Assembly: GCF_002362315.1 (NCBI RefSeq)
Contig: NZ_MTZV01000002.1
Coordinates: 1,054,001 to 1,118,000 of the forward strand
DNA: 64,000 nucleotides
Direction: 5' to 3'
Source: Paraburkholderia acidicola
Lineage (GTDB): Bacteria > Pseudomonadota > Gammaproteobacteria > Burkholderiales > Burkholderiaceae
Below, one piece after another: positions 36,116-45,242 of the stretch (position 1 is the first letter of the stretch; each line of letters starts with the position of its first letter). Both the position numbers and the translations under genes were made by a program. Below the pieces are notes generated by a model. That model did no database searches and was not told the DNA's origin. It was given only the letters and a program-made list of their open reading frames with translations.

Positions 36116-37390
36116 GTGAACACGATTCGATCTTTGGCGGCCTGTGCGGTGATCGGCGCGACCGTACCCGCCGCGGCGCTCGCGCAAACCTGCAACGTGC
36201 CGGTGCTCAGAGTGCTGGCGCAGAAAAGTCTGGGCCTGTCGGTGATGGAAAAATCGCTGCCGGACTATGAGAAACGCAGCGGCACGAAGGTCGAAATCAA
36301 TTACTTCGGCGAAAACGACCGGCGCGCGAAGTCGCGGCTCGATGCATCGACGGGTGCCGGTTCGTATCAGATCTACTACGTCGACGAAGCGAATCTCGCC
36401 GAATTTGCATCGGCGGGCTGGGTTGTGCCGCTGCTCAAGTACTACCCGAAGGACTCGGACTACAACGACTTCCTGCCGGGCCGCCGCGCGGTCGCAAACT
36501 ACAAGGGCGTGGCCTATTTCGCGCCGCTGATCGGCGGCGGCGATTTCCTGTTCTATCGGCGCGATCTGCTCGAAAAAGCGCATCTGCCGGTGCCGAAGAC
36601 ACTCGACGAACTCGTCGCCGATATCAAGAAACTGAACGCGCCACCGAACATGTACGGCTGGGTCGCACGCGGCCAGCGCGGCTCGGGCATGAACGTCTGG
36701 CGCTGGGCGCCGTTCATGCTCGCCGAAGGCGGCACGTGGACCGACAAGAACCAGCAACCGGCGTTCGATTCGCCGGCTGCGGTCAAGGCCACGCAGCTCT
36801 ATAGCGAGCTGTTCAAGTACGCGCCGCCGGGCGCCGCAACTTACGACTGGAGCAATGCGCTCGAAGCGTTCCGCTCAGGCAAGGTCGCCTTCATGATCGA
36901 GTCGACGCCGTTCGCGGACTGGATGGAAGACCCGACCAAATCGAGCGTCGCCGACAAGGTCGGTTATGTGCGGCCGCCGGCGCCGTTGCCGTCCGCCGCA
37001 TACGGTCACGGTCTCGCGATTTCGTCGGTCGGGGCGAAGGACGAATGCACGCGCCAGGCCGCGGGCAAGTTCATCGCGTGGGCGACCAGCAAGGAGCAGG
37101 AACAGGCCCGTCTGCGCGACAACGTCTTCAGCGACTACAACCGCACGAGCACGATTCAGAGCGATTACTTCCAGAAACATGTGAAGCCGCAAATTCTGAG
37201 CGGCCTGAACGACACGAACCCGGTCACCAAAGTGACGATCTGGGCGAGCCCGCAGTGGCCCGATATCGGCGACAACCTAGGTATTGCGCTCGAAGAGATC
37301 TTCACGGGCACACAACCCGACGTGCAAAGCACGCTGACCGACGCGGTGCAGTACGCGAAGGATGCGGTGGAACACGGCGCGAAGAAGTAG
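36116..37390 (+). CDS. ABC transporter sugar/polyol-binding protein
   Basis: This is a 424-residue periplasmic protein with a signal peptide (NTIRSLAACAVIGATVPAAALAQ). It has the extracellular solute-binding protein family 1 pattern: a Trp/Tyr-rich ligand region, LDASTGAGSYQIYYVDEANLAEF and NALEAFRSGKVAFMIESTPFADWM. The GTG start at 36116 follows AGGAGACAACT. It is the first gene of a six-gene polyol operon with permeases, dehydrogenase, ATPase, regulator and kinase. Family members that bind sorbitol, mannitol or xylitol are known; the exact ligand is not readable here. Confidence 0.88.
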   Translation: MNTIRSLAACAVIGATVPAAALAQTCNVPVLRVLAQKSLGLSVMEKSLPDYEKRSGTKVEINYFGENDRRAKSRLDASTGAGSYQIYYVDEANLAEFASAGWVVPLLKYYPKDSDYNDFLPGRRAVANYKGVAYFAPLIGGGDFLFYRRDLLEKAHLPVPKTLDELVADIKKLNAPPNMYGWVARGQRGSGMNVWRWAPFMLAEGGTWTDKNQQPAFDSPAAVKATQLYSELFKYAPPGAATYDWSNALEAFRSGKVAFMIESTPFADWMEDPTKSSVADKVGYVRPPAPLPSAAYGHGLAISSVGAKDECTRQAAGKFIAWATSKEQEQARLRDNVFSDYNRTSTIQSDYFQKHVKPQILSGLNDTNPVTKVTIWASPQWPDIGDNLGIALEEIFTGTQPDVQSTLTDAVQYAKDAVEHGAKK

Positions 37391-37447
37391 CACGCGTGAT
37401 CTTGCAAGCAATCGCAGGCCGCTCGCGCGGCGCTGCTGGAGACATCG

Positions 37448-38326
37448 ATGTTCAATCGCGGTAAAACGAGTCTGCCCTGGGTGTTTCTCGGGCCGCCGCT
37501 CGCCATCATGGCGCTGCTCGGCCTGATCCCGACCGTCGCAGCCATCAACCTCGCGCTGAAAAACCGCGTACTGCGCTATCCCGACAGCGAATACGTGTGG
37601 CTGCGCAACTTCGCGCGGCTGATGTCGGATCGCCGCTTTCTGAATGCGATCCAGGTATCGGCAGTCTGGGAAATCGTCACCGTGCTCGGCGCGGTCGCGG
37701 TCGGTGTGCTGCTCGCCATCTATCTGTTCGAACGGATTCACGGCCGCATGCGCAACGTCATCGCGTTGCTGCTGATCATGCCGGTGCTGCTGCCGCGCGT
37801 GTCCGCGGCGTTCATCTGGAAGTTCATGTATTCGCCGCTGACGGGCGTCCTGAGCTGGCTGCTCGGGGCACTCGGCATCGAGAACACCGCATTCCTGTCG
37901 AACCCGCACGCCGCGCTGTATGCGATCGCGCTGGTCGATATCTGGCAGTGGGGTCTGTTCTTCGCAGTGGTCGTCCTGAAGCTGCTCGAAACGCTGCCGC
38001 CCGAACCGCTCGAAGCCGCGCGCCTCGACTACGCATCGACGTGGCAGGTGTACGCCTACATCGCGCTGCCGATGCTCAAGGTGCCGATCATGAGCCTCGT
38101 GTTCATCAAGATGGTCGAATCGCTGCGCTCGTTCGACCTGATCTACGTGATGACCAAAGGCGGCCCCGGCATCGCCACCGAAACGCTCGACATGTATGCG
38201 TACTCGCAGGGCATCGGCCTGTCCGGCAAGGTCTCGTACGCGTCGAGCATGGCCGTGCTGATGATGATCGCCACCACAGCCATCTTTACGCTGATCTGGA
38301 AGCGGGTGAACAAATGGGAAGACTGA
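37448..38326 (+). CDS. ABC transporter permease (first subunit)
   Basis: This is a 292-residue inner-membrane permease with six predicted helices. The EAA loop that docks with the ATPase reads EAARLDYASTWQVYAYIALPML near residue 195, typical of the MalF/UgpA class. It forms a dimer with the next permease. The downstream gene overlaps it by 13 bp. Confidence 0.92.
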   Translation: MFNRGKTSLPWVFLGPPLAIMALLGLIPTVAAINLALKNRVLRYPDSEYVWLRNFARLMSDRRFLNAIQVSAVWEIVTVLGAVAVGVLLAIYLFERIHGRMRNVIALLLIMPVLLPRVSAAFIWKFMYSPLTGVLSWLLGALGIENTAFLSNPHAALYAIALVDIWQWGLFFAVVVLKLLETLPPEPLEAARLDYASTWQVYAYIALPMLKVPIMSLVFIKMVESLRSFDLIYVMTKGGPGIATETLDMYAYSQGIGLSGKVSYASSMAVLMMIATTAIFTLIWKRVNKWED

Positions 38327-39126
38327 TTTCGCGCAGCGTCACGGTGGTGGTTGGCGGCGCGATTGCAATCGTTGCGGTGTTTCCAATTTTCTGGGCGCTG
38401 CTCAACTCGCTAAAGAATCTGCTCGATATCGTCACGCCGACGCCGCGCTTTTTCTTCACCCCGACACTCGACAACTACCGCCAGGTGCTGTCGAGTCCAG
38501 AGGTTCTGATCGGGCTCGGCAATAGCATTGCGATCGTCGGTAGCTCGGTGCTGATCGGCGCGCTGCTCGGTGTGCCGGCTGCTTATGTAATCGCCCGCTT
38601 TAACGTGCCGGGCAAGCGCGACATCCAGTTTTTCCTGCTGTCGCTGCGTTTCCTGCCACCCGTCGCGGTCGCCATTCCGCTGATCGCGATCTGGGTCGAT
38701 CTCGGTCTGTACGACACGAAGCTGTCGATGATCATCACGTATCTGCTCGTCACGCTCTCGACCATCACGTGGCTATCGATTCCGGTGTTCCAGCGCCTGC
38801 CGCGCGAAGTCGAGGAGGCGGCGACGCTCGACGGCTACGGTCCGTACGCAGTGTTCTGGCGCATCGCGCTGCCGATCTGCTCGAACACGCTGATGGGCGG
38901 CATCGTCTTCAGCTTCGTGCTGGTCTGGAACGAACTGATGATCGCGCTCGCCCTCACCTCTTCCCGAAGCGCGACGCTGCCCGTCGTCGCCTCCGCGTTC
39001 ACGTCGCTTGGACAGGAAGTGCCGTGGGGCGTGATCAATGCGTCGACGGTGCTGCTTGCGCTTCCCCCACTGATTTTCGTCGGCATTCTGAGCCGGCTGT
39101 TGAACTCGATGCTCAAAGGCAAGTAA
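38314..39126 (+). CDS. ABC transporter permease (second subunit)
   Basis: This is a 270-residue inner-membrane permease of the MalG type. The EAA loop is [22 protein letters not shown] near residue 170. The hydrophobic N-terminus ([25 protein letters not shown]) is the first membrane helix. I chose the ATG at 38314, which overlaps the stop of the first permease by 13 bp and gives the usual short N-terminus. An alternative upstream frame exists but lacks membrane character. Confidence 0.92.
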   Translation: MGRLISRSVTVVVGGAIAIVAVFPIFWALLNSLKNLLDIVTPTPRFFFTPTLDNYRQVLSSPEVLIGLGNSIAIVGSSVLIGALLGVPAAYVIARFNVPGKRDIQFFLLSLRFLPPVAVAIPLIAIWVDLGLYDTKLSMIITYLLVTLSTITWLSIPVFQRLPREVEEAATLDGYGPYAVFWRIALPICSNTLMGGIVFSFVLVWNELMIALALTSSRSATLPVVASAFTSLGQEVPWGVINASTVLLALPPLIFVGILSRLLNSMLKGK

Positions 39127-39136
39127 GGAGAAGGGT

Positions 39137-40171
39137 GTGAAAGCTCTGGTACTCGAACAGGCACGCAAACTGGCGCTGCGCGACATCGACATTCCGCTCG
39201 AGGTCGGTCCGCGCGACGTGAAGATCAAGATTCATACGGTCGGTGTGTGCGGTAGCGATGTGCATTACTACACGCATGGACGCATCGGCCCATTCAAGGT
39301 GGACAGCCCGATGGTGCTCGGGCATGAGGCTTCCGGCACGGTGGTTGAAACCGGGCGCGAGGTCACGCATCTGCGCGTCGGCGACCGTGTGTGCATGGAG
39401 CCCGGTGTTCCGCAATTCGATTCACCGGCTACGATGCGCGGTCTCTACAACCTCGATCCCGCTGTGCGCTTCTGGGCAACGCCGCCCGTCCACGGTTGCC
39501 TCACGCCGTACGTCGTGCATCCGGCAGCGTTCACGTTCAGGCTGCCGGACAACGTGTCGTTTGCCGAAGGCGCAATCGTCGAGCCGCTGTCGATCGGTTT
39601 GCAGGCCGCGAAAAAAGCCGCGATGAAACCGGGCGATGTGGCCGTGGTGATCGGCGCGGGCACGATCGGCGCGATGACTGCGCTGGCGGCACTGGCCGGC
39701 GGTGCATCGCGCGTAATTCTCGCCGACGTGATCAAGGAAAAGCTCGCGCTGTTTGCGAACCACGCCGCGGTCACGACCGTCGACGTGCGCGCGCACTCGC
39801 TGCTCGACGCAGTGCGCGCCGCGACCGGCGACTGGGGTGCGGACGTAGTCTTCGAAGCGAGCGGTAACGCAAAGGTCTACGACAGCCTGATCGATCTGCT
39901 GTGTCCCGGTGGCTGCGCGGTACTGGTCGGCATGCCGGTCGACCCGGTCCCGCTCGACGTCGTTGCGCTGCAGGCGAAGGAAGCGCGCATCGAATCGGTG
40001 TTCCGCTACGCCAACATTTTTCCGCGCGCGCTCGCCTTGATCAGCTCGGGGATGATCGACGTGAAGCCGTTCATTTCGCGCAAGTTCGCGTTCGCCGACG
40101 GCCTGCGCGCATTCGAAGAGGCGGCGGCGGGTCATCCGCACGACGTCAAGATCCAGATCGAAATGGACTGA
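39137..40171 (+). CDS. Zinc-dependent polyol (xylitol/sorbitol) dehydrogenase
   Basis: This 344-residue medium-chain dehydrogenase oxidises a polyol to a ketose with NAD. The catalytic zinc region is [14 protein letters not shown] near residue 38, GHEASGTV near 65 and [14 protein letters not shown] near 150; the sorbitol dehydrogenase hallmark [20 protein letters not shown] is present. The four-Cys structural zinc site of alcohol dehydrogenases is absent, as in sorbitol and xylitol enzymes. The Rossmann loop is [15 protein letters not shown]. With the downstream xylulokinase, xylitol to D-xylulose is the best reading. The start is a GTG at 39137 behind AAGGAG. Confidence 0.88.
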   Translation: MKALVLEQARKLALRDIDIPLEVGPRDVKIKIHTVGVCGSDVHYYTHGRIGPFKVDSPMVLGHEASGTVVETGREVTHLRVGDRVCMEPGVPQFDSPATMRGLYNLDPAVRFWATPPVHGCLTPYVVHPAAFTFRLPDNVSFAEGAIVEPLSIGLQAAKKAAMKPGDVAVVIGAGTIGAMTALAALAGGASRVILADVIKEKLALFANHAAVTTVDVRAHSLLDAVRAATGDWGADVVFEASGNAKVYDSLIDLLCPGGCAVLVGMPVDPVPLDVVALQAKEARIESVFRYANIFPRALALISSGMIDVKPFISRKFAFADGLRAFEEAAAGHPHDVKIQIEMD

Positions 40172-40173
40172 CC

Positions 40174-41352
40174 ATGGCACAGATCGTTTGCAAGGGACTC
40201 ACGAAGCGCTACGACGGCGGCCCGCCGGTGTTGCACCCGCTCGACCTGCAGATTCGCGACGGCGAGTTCGTCGTGCTGCTCGGCCCATCGGGCTGCGGCA
40301 AGTCGACGATGCTGCGGATGATCGCAGGCCTCGAAGACATCACCGGCGGCGAGCTGTCGATCGGCGACGCGGTTGTCAACGCACTGCCCGCACGCGAGCG
40401 CAACGTCGCGATGGTGTTCCAGAACTACGCGCTCTATCCGCACATGACGGTGTACGACAACATTGCGTTCGGCCTGCGCCGGTTGAAAGTGCCCTCGCCC
40501 GAGATCGACCGGCGTGTGCGCGAGGTCGCAGCGGTCCTGAGCCTCGATGCGATGCTCGAACGCAAACCGCGCGCAATGTCCGGCGGACAGCAGCAGCGCG
40601 CGGCCATCGCACGCGCGATGATCAAGACTCCCGCGGTGTTCCTGTTCGACGAACCGCTGTCGAATCTCGATGCGAAACTGCGTGCGCAGCTTCGCGGCGA
40701 CATCAAGCGGTTGCATCAGCGGCTCAAGACGACGACGGTCTATGTCACGCACGACCAGCTCGAAGCGATGACGCTCGCCGACCGCGTGATCTTGATGCGC
40801 GGCGGCCATATCGAACAGGCCGGTACGCCGTCCGATCTGTATCACTATCCGCATACGGTCTTCGCGGCAGGATTCATCGGCACGCCGGCGATGAATTTTA
40901 TCGACGCCACCGTCAGCATCGAAAACGGCGTGCCACAGGCGCGCTGTCATGACCGGAGCTGGCCGCTCGCGGCACCGCGATTCGCCGGTTTGCAGGAGGG
41001 GCAGGCGGTTAAGCTGGCGATCCGGCCGAACTATCTGAAGATCGCCGAGGGCCATGCGCCGTGGCCGCTGCGGATCGACGGCCGGATCGAACTGGTCGAG
41101 TTGCTCGGCGCCGAAGCGCTCGTCAGCTTCGATTTCGCGGGCGAACGGCTGGCCGCGCTGGTTCCTGCGAATGCGGTGCCAACGCTCGGCGACATGGTAA
41201 CGTTCCACTTCGAAGACAACGAACTGCATGTTTTCGACGAGCAAACCGGGCGCAATGTCACGCTGCCGGCGCCGCCGGGCGACATGCAACACACGATGGC
41301 GCATACACCCGGCACGGCCGCGACACCGCAGCGGGCACAGCCCGCCACCTGA
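40174..41352 (+). CDS. ABC transporter ATPase of the MalK/UgpC class
   Basis: This is a 392-residue ATPase that powers the polyol importer. Walker A is LLGPSGCGKSTMLRM near residue 33, the ABC signature RKPRAMSGGQQQRAAIARA near 130 and Walker B VFLFDEPLSNLDAKL near 160. The C-terminal OB-like domain (from about residue 240) is the MalK-type regulatory part (RPNYLKIAEGHAPW). The start is two bases after the dehydrogenase stop. That the ATPase follows the dehydrogenase rather than the permeases is common in such operons. Confidence 0.93.
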   Translation: MAQIVCKGLTKRYDGGPPVLHPLDLQIRDGEFVVLLGPSGCGKSTMLRMIAGLEDITGGELSIGDAVVNALPARERNVAMVFQNYALYPHMTVYDNIAFGLRRLKVPSPEIDRRVREVAAVLSLDAMLERKPRAMSGGQQQRAAIARAMIKTPAVFLFDEPLSNLDAKLRAQLRGDIKRLHQRLKTTTVYVTHDQLEAMTLADRVILMRGGHIEQAGTPSDLYHYPHTVFAAGFIGTPAMNFIDATVSIENGVPQARCHDRSWPLAAPRFAGLQEGQAVKLAIRPNYLKIAEGHAPWPLRIDGRIELVELLGAEALVSFDFAGERLAALVPANAVPTLGDMVTFHFEDNELHVFDEQTGRNVTLPAPPGDMQHTMAHTPGTAATPQRAQPAT

Positions 41353-41414
41353 GTTGCAAGCGAGGTGCAAGCAGGGCGCGGGCGGCCGTAGAAGCGCAGT
41401 GGAGGAGCCACGCA

Positions 41415-42293
41415 ATGAATCCCGATCTCGAAGTCGTACATACGCGACGCGACGAAACCTTTCGCGCATGGGTGCACGGCTATCCGCACGACGTCGCCAA
41501 GTGGCACTTCCACCCTGAGTACGAAATTCACGTGATCACCGCTTCGAGCGGCAAATTCTTCGTCGGCGACCACATCGGACAGTTCGCGCCGGGCAACCTC
41601 GTCATCACCGGACCGAACCTGCCGCACAACTGGATCAGCGAGATCGGTCCCGGCGAATGCGTGCCGTCGCGCGATATCGTACTGCAGTTTTCGCGCGAAG
41701 CCGTGCAGCAGATGGTCGCGGCCTTCACGGAACTACAGCCGGTGGTCGGCATGATCGACGACGCTTCGCGCGGCCTGCAGTTTCCCGATCACGTCGGCCT
41801 CGCGCTCGTTCCACTGATGATGGAACTCGCCGACGCGCACGGCTGCCACCGCGTCGAGCTGCTGATGTCGCTGTTCGACCGGCTGTCATCCTGCGCCGAG
41901 CGACGTGTACTCGCCGGGCCTGCGTATCACATCGATGCACAACGTTACATGTCGTCGACGATCAATCAGGTACTCTCCTACATCCAGCAGAACTTGCCGG
42001 GCACGTTGCGCGAAACCGATGTCGCGGATCTGGTCGGTATGAGCGTCAGCACGTTTACGCGCTTTTTCCGCCGCCATACGGGTTCGACGTTCGTCCAGTA
42101 CCTGAACCGGCTGCGTCTGAACGAAGCGTGCGAACTGCTGATGTGTTCGACGCTCAGCGTGACCGATATCTGCTACCGGGTCGGCTTCAACAACCTGTCG
42201 AACTTCAACCGGCAGTTTCGCGCGATGAAAGGGATGCCGCCGTCGCAGTTCCGCGCACTGCATCAACTCAACGAACACATGATCGCCGCCTGA
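41415..42293 (+). CDS. AraC-family transcriptional regulator
   Basis: This is a 292-residue regulator with an AraC-type cupin N-domain (WHFHPEYEIHVITASSGKFFVGDHI near residues 25-50) and a C-terminal pair of helix-turn-helix motifs (DVADLVGMSVSTFTRFFRRHTGSTFVQYL, then ICYRVGFNNLSNFNRQFRAMKGMPPSQFR). It is cotranscribed with the polyol transporter and should sense the substrate and activate the operon. The ATG at 41415 follows GGAGGAG. Confidence 0.92.
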   Translation: MNPDLEVVHTRRDETFRAWVHGYPHDVAKWHFHPEYEIHVITASSGKFFVGDHIGQFAPGNLVITGPNLPHNWISEIGPGECVPSRDIVLQFSREAVQQMVAAFTELQPVVGMIDDASRGLQFPDHVGLALVPLMMELADAHGCHRVELLMSLFDRLSSCAERRVLAGPAYHIDAQRYMSSTINQVLSYIQQNLPGTLRETDVADLVGMSVSTFTRFFRRHTGSTFVQYLNRLRLNEACELLMCSTLSVTDICYRVGFNNLSNFNRQFRAMKGMPPSQFRALHQLNEHMIAA

Positions 42294-42342
42294 TGCGCAA
42301 CCGCGCCGGGCCCATTTCTTACTATTATTTCGACGCCTCTCC

Positions 42343-43809
42343 ATGACCTTTCTTGGAATCGACCTCGGTACTTCCGAGGTTAAAGCCGTCCTGACCGACG
42401 ACGGCTCCGCGCCGCTGGCAACGGCCAATGCTCCGCTCATCGTCGACCATCCGCATCCGCACTGGTCCGAACAGAGCCCGCAGACGTGGTGGCACGCAAC
42501 GCTCGATGCGATCGCCGCGATTCGCGCGGCGCACCCCAGCGGCTTCGCGGCACTGCGCGGCATCGGCCTGTCGGGTCAGATGCACGGCGCGACACTGCTG
42601 GATCGCAGTGGCCAGGTGCTGCGTCCCGCGATCCTCTGGAACGACACGCGGGCATTCGCCGAATGCGTCGAACTCGAAGCACTGGTGCCCGAATCCCGGA
42701 CCATCACCGGCAATCTCGCGATGCCTGGTTTCACTGCGCCGAAGCTGTTGTGGCTCGCGAAATACGAAGCATCGGTGTTTCGCGCCATACATAAAGTGCT
42801 GCTGCCGAAGGACTACGTCGCGTGGCGGCTGACTGGCGAATTCACGTCGGACATGTCGGATGCATCGGGCACGCTGTGGCTCGACGTCGCGAAGCGCGAC
42901 TGGTCGGACCGGATGCTGAGCGCCACCGGTCTGTCGCGCGAGCAGATGCCGCAACTCGTCGAAGGCAGCGCGCCGGCTGCGCAATTGCGCGACGGGTTGC
43001 GCCGGGAATGGGGTATCGAAGGTCCGGTCACGCTGTGCGGTGGCGCGGGCGATAACGCGGCCAGTGCAATCGGCATGGGCGTCGTGGGCGCAGGCGGCGC
43101 GTTTTTATCGCTTGGCACGTCGGGCGTGCTGTTCTCCGGTACCGACCGCTTTGCGCCGAATCCGGAACAGGGCGTGCATGCGTTCTGCCATTCCCTTCCC
43201 GAGCGCTGGCATCAGATGAGCGTGATCCTGTCGGCGGCCGCGAGCCTCGGCTGGCTCTCGCAGGTCGCGCATACCGCCGTCTCGACGCTGCCTGAGCTGG
43301 CCGCGCAGGTCGATCCGGCCAGCGCGCCAATCTTCTTGCCGTATCTGAGCGGCGAGCGCACACCGCACAACGACGCCAACGCACGCGGCATGTTCTGGGG
43401 ACTCACGGCGGCGCATACGACCGCCGATCTTGCATACAGCGTGATGGAAGGCGTCGCGTTCGCCATGGCCGATGGCTATGCCGCGCTGCAGGGCGCGGGC
43501 ACGACGCTCGAACAGGCTTCGTTTATCGGTGGTGGCTCGCGTAGCCGCTTCTGGGCGCAGCTTTGTGCGACCGCGATGGGTGTGACCATGCGGCGGCATG
43601 CGAGTAGCGATATCGGTGCGGCGCTCGGCGCGGCCCGGCTCGCGCGGCTTGCGGTCACGCAGGACACGGTTGCCGAGGTTTGCACGGCGCCGTCGGTCAT
43701 CGAATCGTGCGAGCCGGATCGGGCGAGCGAGCCGTTGCTTGCGCAACGTCTTGCGCGTTATCGCAGGTTGTATGTGGCGCTGAAGCCGGAGTTTGCTGCG
43801 GCTGGATAG
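42343..43809 (+). CDS. xylB: Xylulokinase
   Basis: This is a 488-residue FGGY-family kinase that phosphorylates D-xylulose at O5. Signatures: GIDLGTSEVKAVLTDDG at the start, GLSGQMHGATLLD near residue 75, GGAGDNAASAIGMGV near 230 with the catalytic Asp, and VMEGVAFAMADGYAAL near 370 with GGGSRSRFWAQLCA. It closes the polyol operon and delivers xylulose 5-phosphate to the pentose phosphate pathway. A substrate other than xylulose (for example ribulose) is less likely given MHGA. Confidence 0.92.
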   Translation: MTFLGIDLGTSEVKAVLTDDGSAPLATANAPLIVDHPHPHWSEQSPQTWWHATLDAIAAIRAAHPSGFAALRGIGLSGQMHGATLLDRSGQVLRPAILWNDTRAFAECVELEALVPESRTITGNLAMPGFTAPKLLWLAKYEASVFRAIHKVLLPKDYVAWRLTGEFTSDMSDASGTLWLDVAKRDWSDRMLSATGLSREQMPQLVEGSAPAAQLRDGLRREWGIEGPVTLCGGAGDNAASAIGMGVVGAGGAFLSLGTSGVLFSGTDRFAPNPEQGVHAFCHSLPERWHQMSVILSAAASLGWLSQVAHTAVSTLPELAAQVDPASAPIFLPYLSGERTPHNDANARGMFWGLTAAHTTADLAYSVMEGVAFAMADGYAALQGAGTTLEQASFIGGGSRSRFWAQLCATAMGVTMRRHASSDIGAALGAARLARLAVTQDTVAEVCTAPSVIESCEPDRASEPLLAQRLARYRRLYVALKPEFAAAG

Positions 43810-43850
43810 CGGGTGGGGTGCCCGCCGCGTTCAGACCATGCTCGGCCGGG

Positions 43851-43882
43851 GCATAACAGCTCGATTGCGTCAGCTGTTATGC
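43851..43882. terminator. Bidirectional hairpin between xylB and serC, overlapping the serC stop
   Basis: GCATAACAGCT (43851-43861) is an exact complement of AGCTGTTATGC (43872-43882). The stop codon of serC (43877-43879) lies inside the right arm. The two genes converge here. No T-run is obvious, so termination may depend on stem strength in both directions. Confidence 0.6.
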
Positions 43883-44998
43883 GTCGGCCAGAGAAAATTC
43901 GTGTGCTTCGGCGTGACGCCTACTAAAAATCTTCATGAACGACGCCAGCACGCTGGCCTCGTGCTCGGTCAACGCGTTGTACAGCGACGCACGTACCCCG
44001 CCAATCGAACGATGTCCTTCCAGTCCGTGCAGACCCGCATCACGTGCCTCTAGCAGAAACTGCGCGGTCAGTTCAGGCGTCTGGCATCTAAAAGCGACAT
44101 TCATCACCGAACGCGATTCACGCTCGGCATGCGCGCTGTAGAACCCGGGTTCTGCGTCGAGCACGTCATACAGCAGATTCGCCTTGCGCCGGTTCACTGC
44201 ATCGAGGTTGTCGAGATCGCCGAACGTTTCGCGCATCCACCGCGTCACCAGCAGGACGATATAAATGGAGAAAACAGGCGGCGTGTTGTAGATCGACCGT
44301 GCAGCGATGTGGGTCCGGTAATCGAGGATGCTCGCGAGGCCGGTTTTCGCCCGCTCGACCAGATCGTCACGCAGAATCGCGATCGTGACGCCGGCTGGGC
44401 CGAGGTTCTTTTGCGCGTGTGCATAGATCATCGCGTAGCGCGAGACGTCGATGGGCCGCGACATGAAGTCGGAGGACATATCGCAGAACACCGGGACATC
44501 GCCGGCGTATAGACCGTCGGTGACCTGCAACCCCTCCACCGTTTCGTTCGACACGTAATGCAGGTAGCTAGATCGCGGATCGATATCGAGTTCCGCAACC
44601 TTCGGCATCCGGTGGAAACCGTTCGCTTCACCATCCCACACGATGCGCATGCTCGACCCCACCCCGGAATCCGACACGCTTTTGCGGCTCCAGTATCCCG
44701 ACGAAACATACGAAGGCGGATCCTCGCCCATACCGCCGAAATTCATCGCCAGCATCGCGAACTGCAACGTGCTGCCGCCTTGCAGAAAGAGCACGTGATA
44801 GTTCTGCGGAACCTTCAGCAGGTGGCGGATGTTCGCTTCGGCTTCGTCCATGACATCGCGAAACCAGTCGGAACGGTGGCTGATTCCAAGCACCGAAAGA
44901 CCGACTTCCGGCACCTCCTGGATGGCCTGCTGCGCCTGCATCAGGACGGGCAGAGGAAGCGCGCCCGGTCCGCCGGAGAAGTTGTACTGAAGGTTCAT
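43877..44998 (-). CDS. SerC-like phosphoserine aminotransferase (possible paralogue)
   Basis: This is a 373-residue class V PLP enzyme close to SerC in length (about 360). It starts NFSGGPGALP (canonical SerC NFSAGPA) and carries GISHRSDWF, FLQGGSTLQFAMLAMN and the PLP lysine K197 in IYAHAQKNLGPAGVTI. In Burkholderia the housekeeping serC usually lies beside gyrA and pheA, whereas this copy is divergent from a TPR/ATP-grasp gene, so it may serve another pathway. SerC-like enzymes also act on other 3-hydroxy-amino phosphates. The ATG at 44998 gives the standard start. Confidence 0.85.
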   Translation of the reverse strand: MNLQYNFSGGPGALPLPVLMQAQQAIQEVPEVGLSVLGISHRSDWFRDVMDEAEANIRHLLKVPQNYHVLFLQGGSTLQFAMLAMNFGGMGEDPPSYVSSGYWSRKSVSDSGVGSSMRIVWDGEANGFHRMPKVAELDIDPRSSYLHYVSNETVEGLQVTDGLYAGDVPVFCDMSSDFMSRPIDVSRYAMIYAHAQKNLGPAGVTIAILRDDLVERAKTGLASILDYRTHIAARSIYNTPPVFSIYIVLLVTRWMRETFGDLDNLDAVNRRKANLLYDVLDAEPGFYSAHAERESRSVMNVAFRCQTPELTAQFLLEARDAGLHGLEGHRSIGGVRASLYNALTEHEASVLASFMKIFSRRHAEAHEFSLADA

Positions 44999-45242
44999 AT
45001 GCTCCTCGCCTGAGAGATTGGCGCTGCCGTTCGCTGCCGCACTACCGCAATACCGATAACGAAGCATGAATCAAACGGCGCCTGGCACAGCGCGCGATGC
45101 GAAGAACGGTTGTCACACGCGAAGGCAGGCAAATGGCGTAGGCGAGCGGGATTCGGGACGCTCTTTCGCATTCTTGCCAGTGCGCAGTATCTGCCGTCGA
45201 TACCCTGTGGTTATTCCCTTCGACTTCCGGATCGGCTCACTC

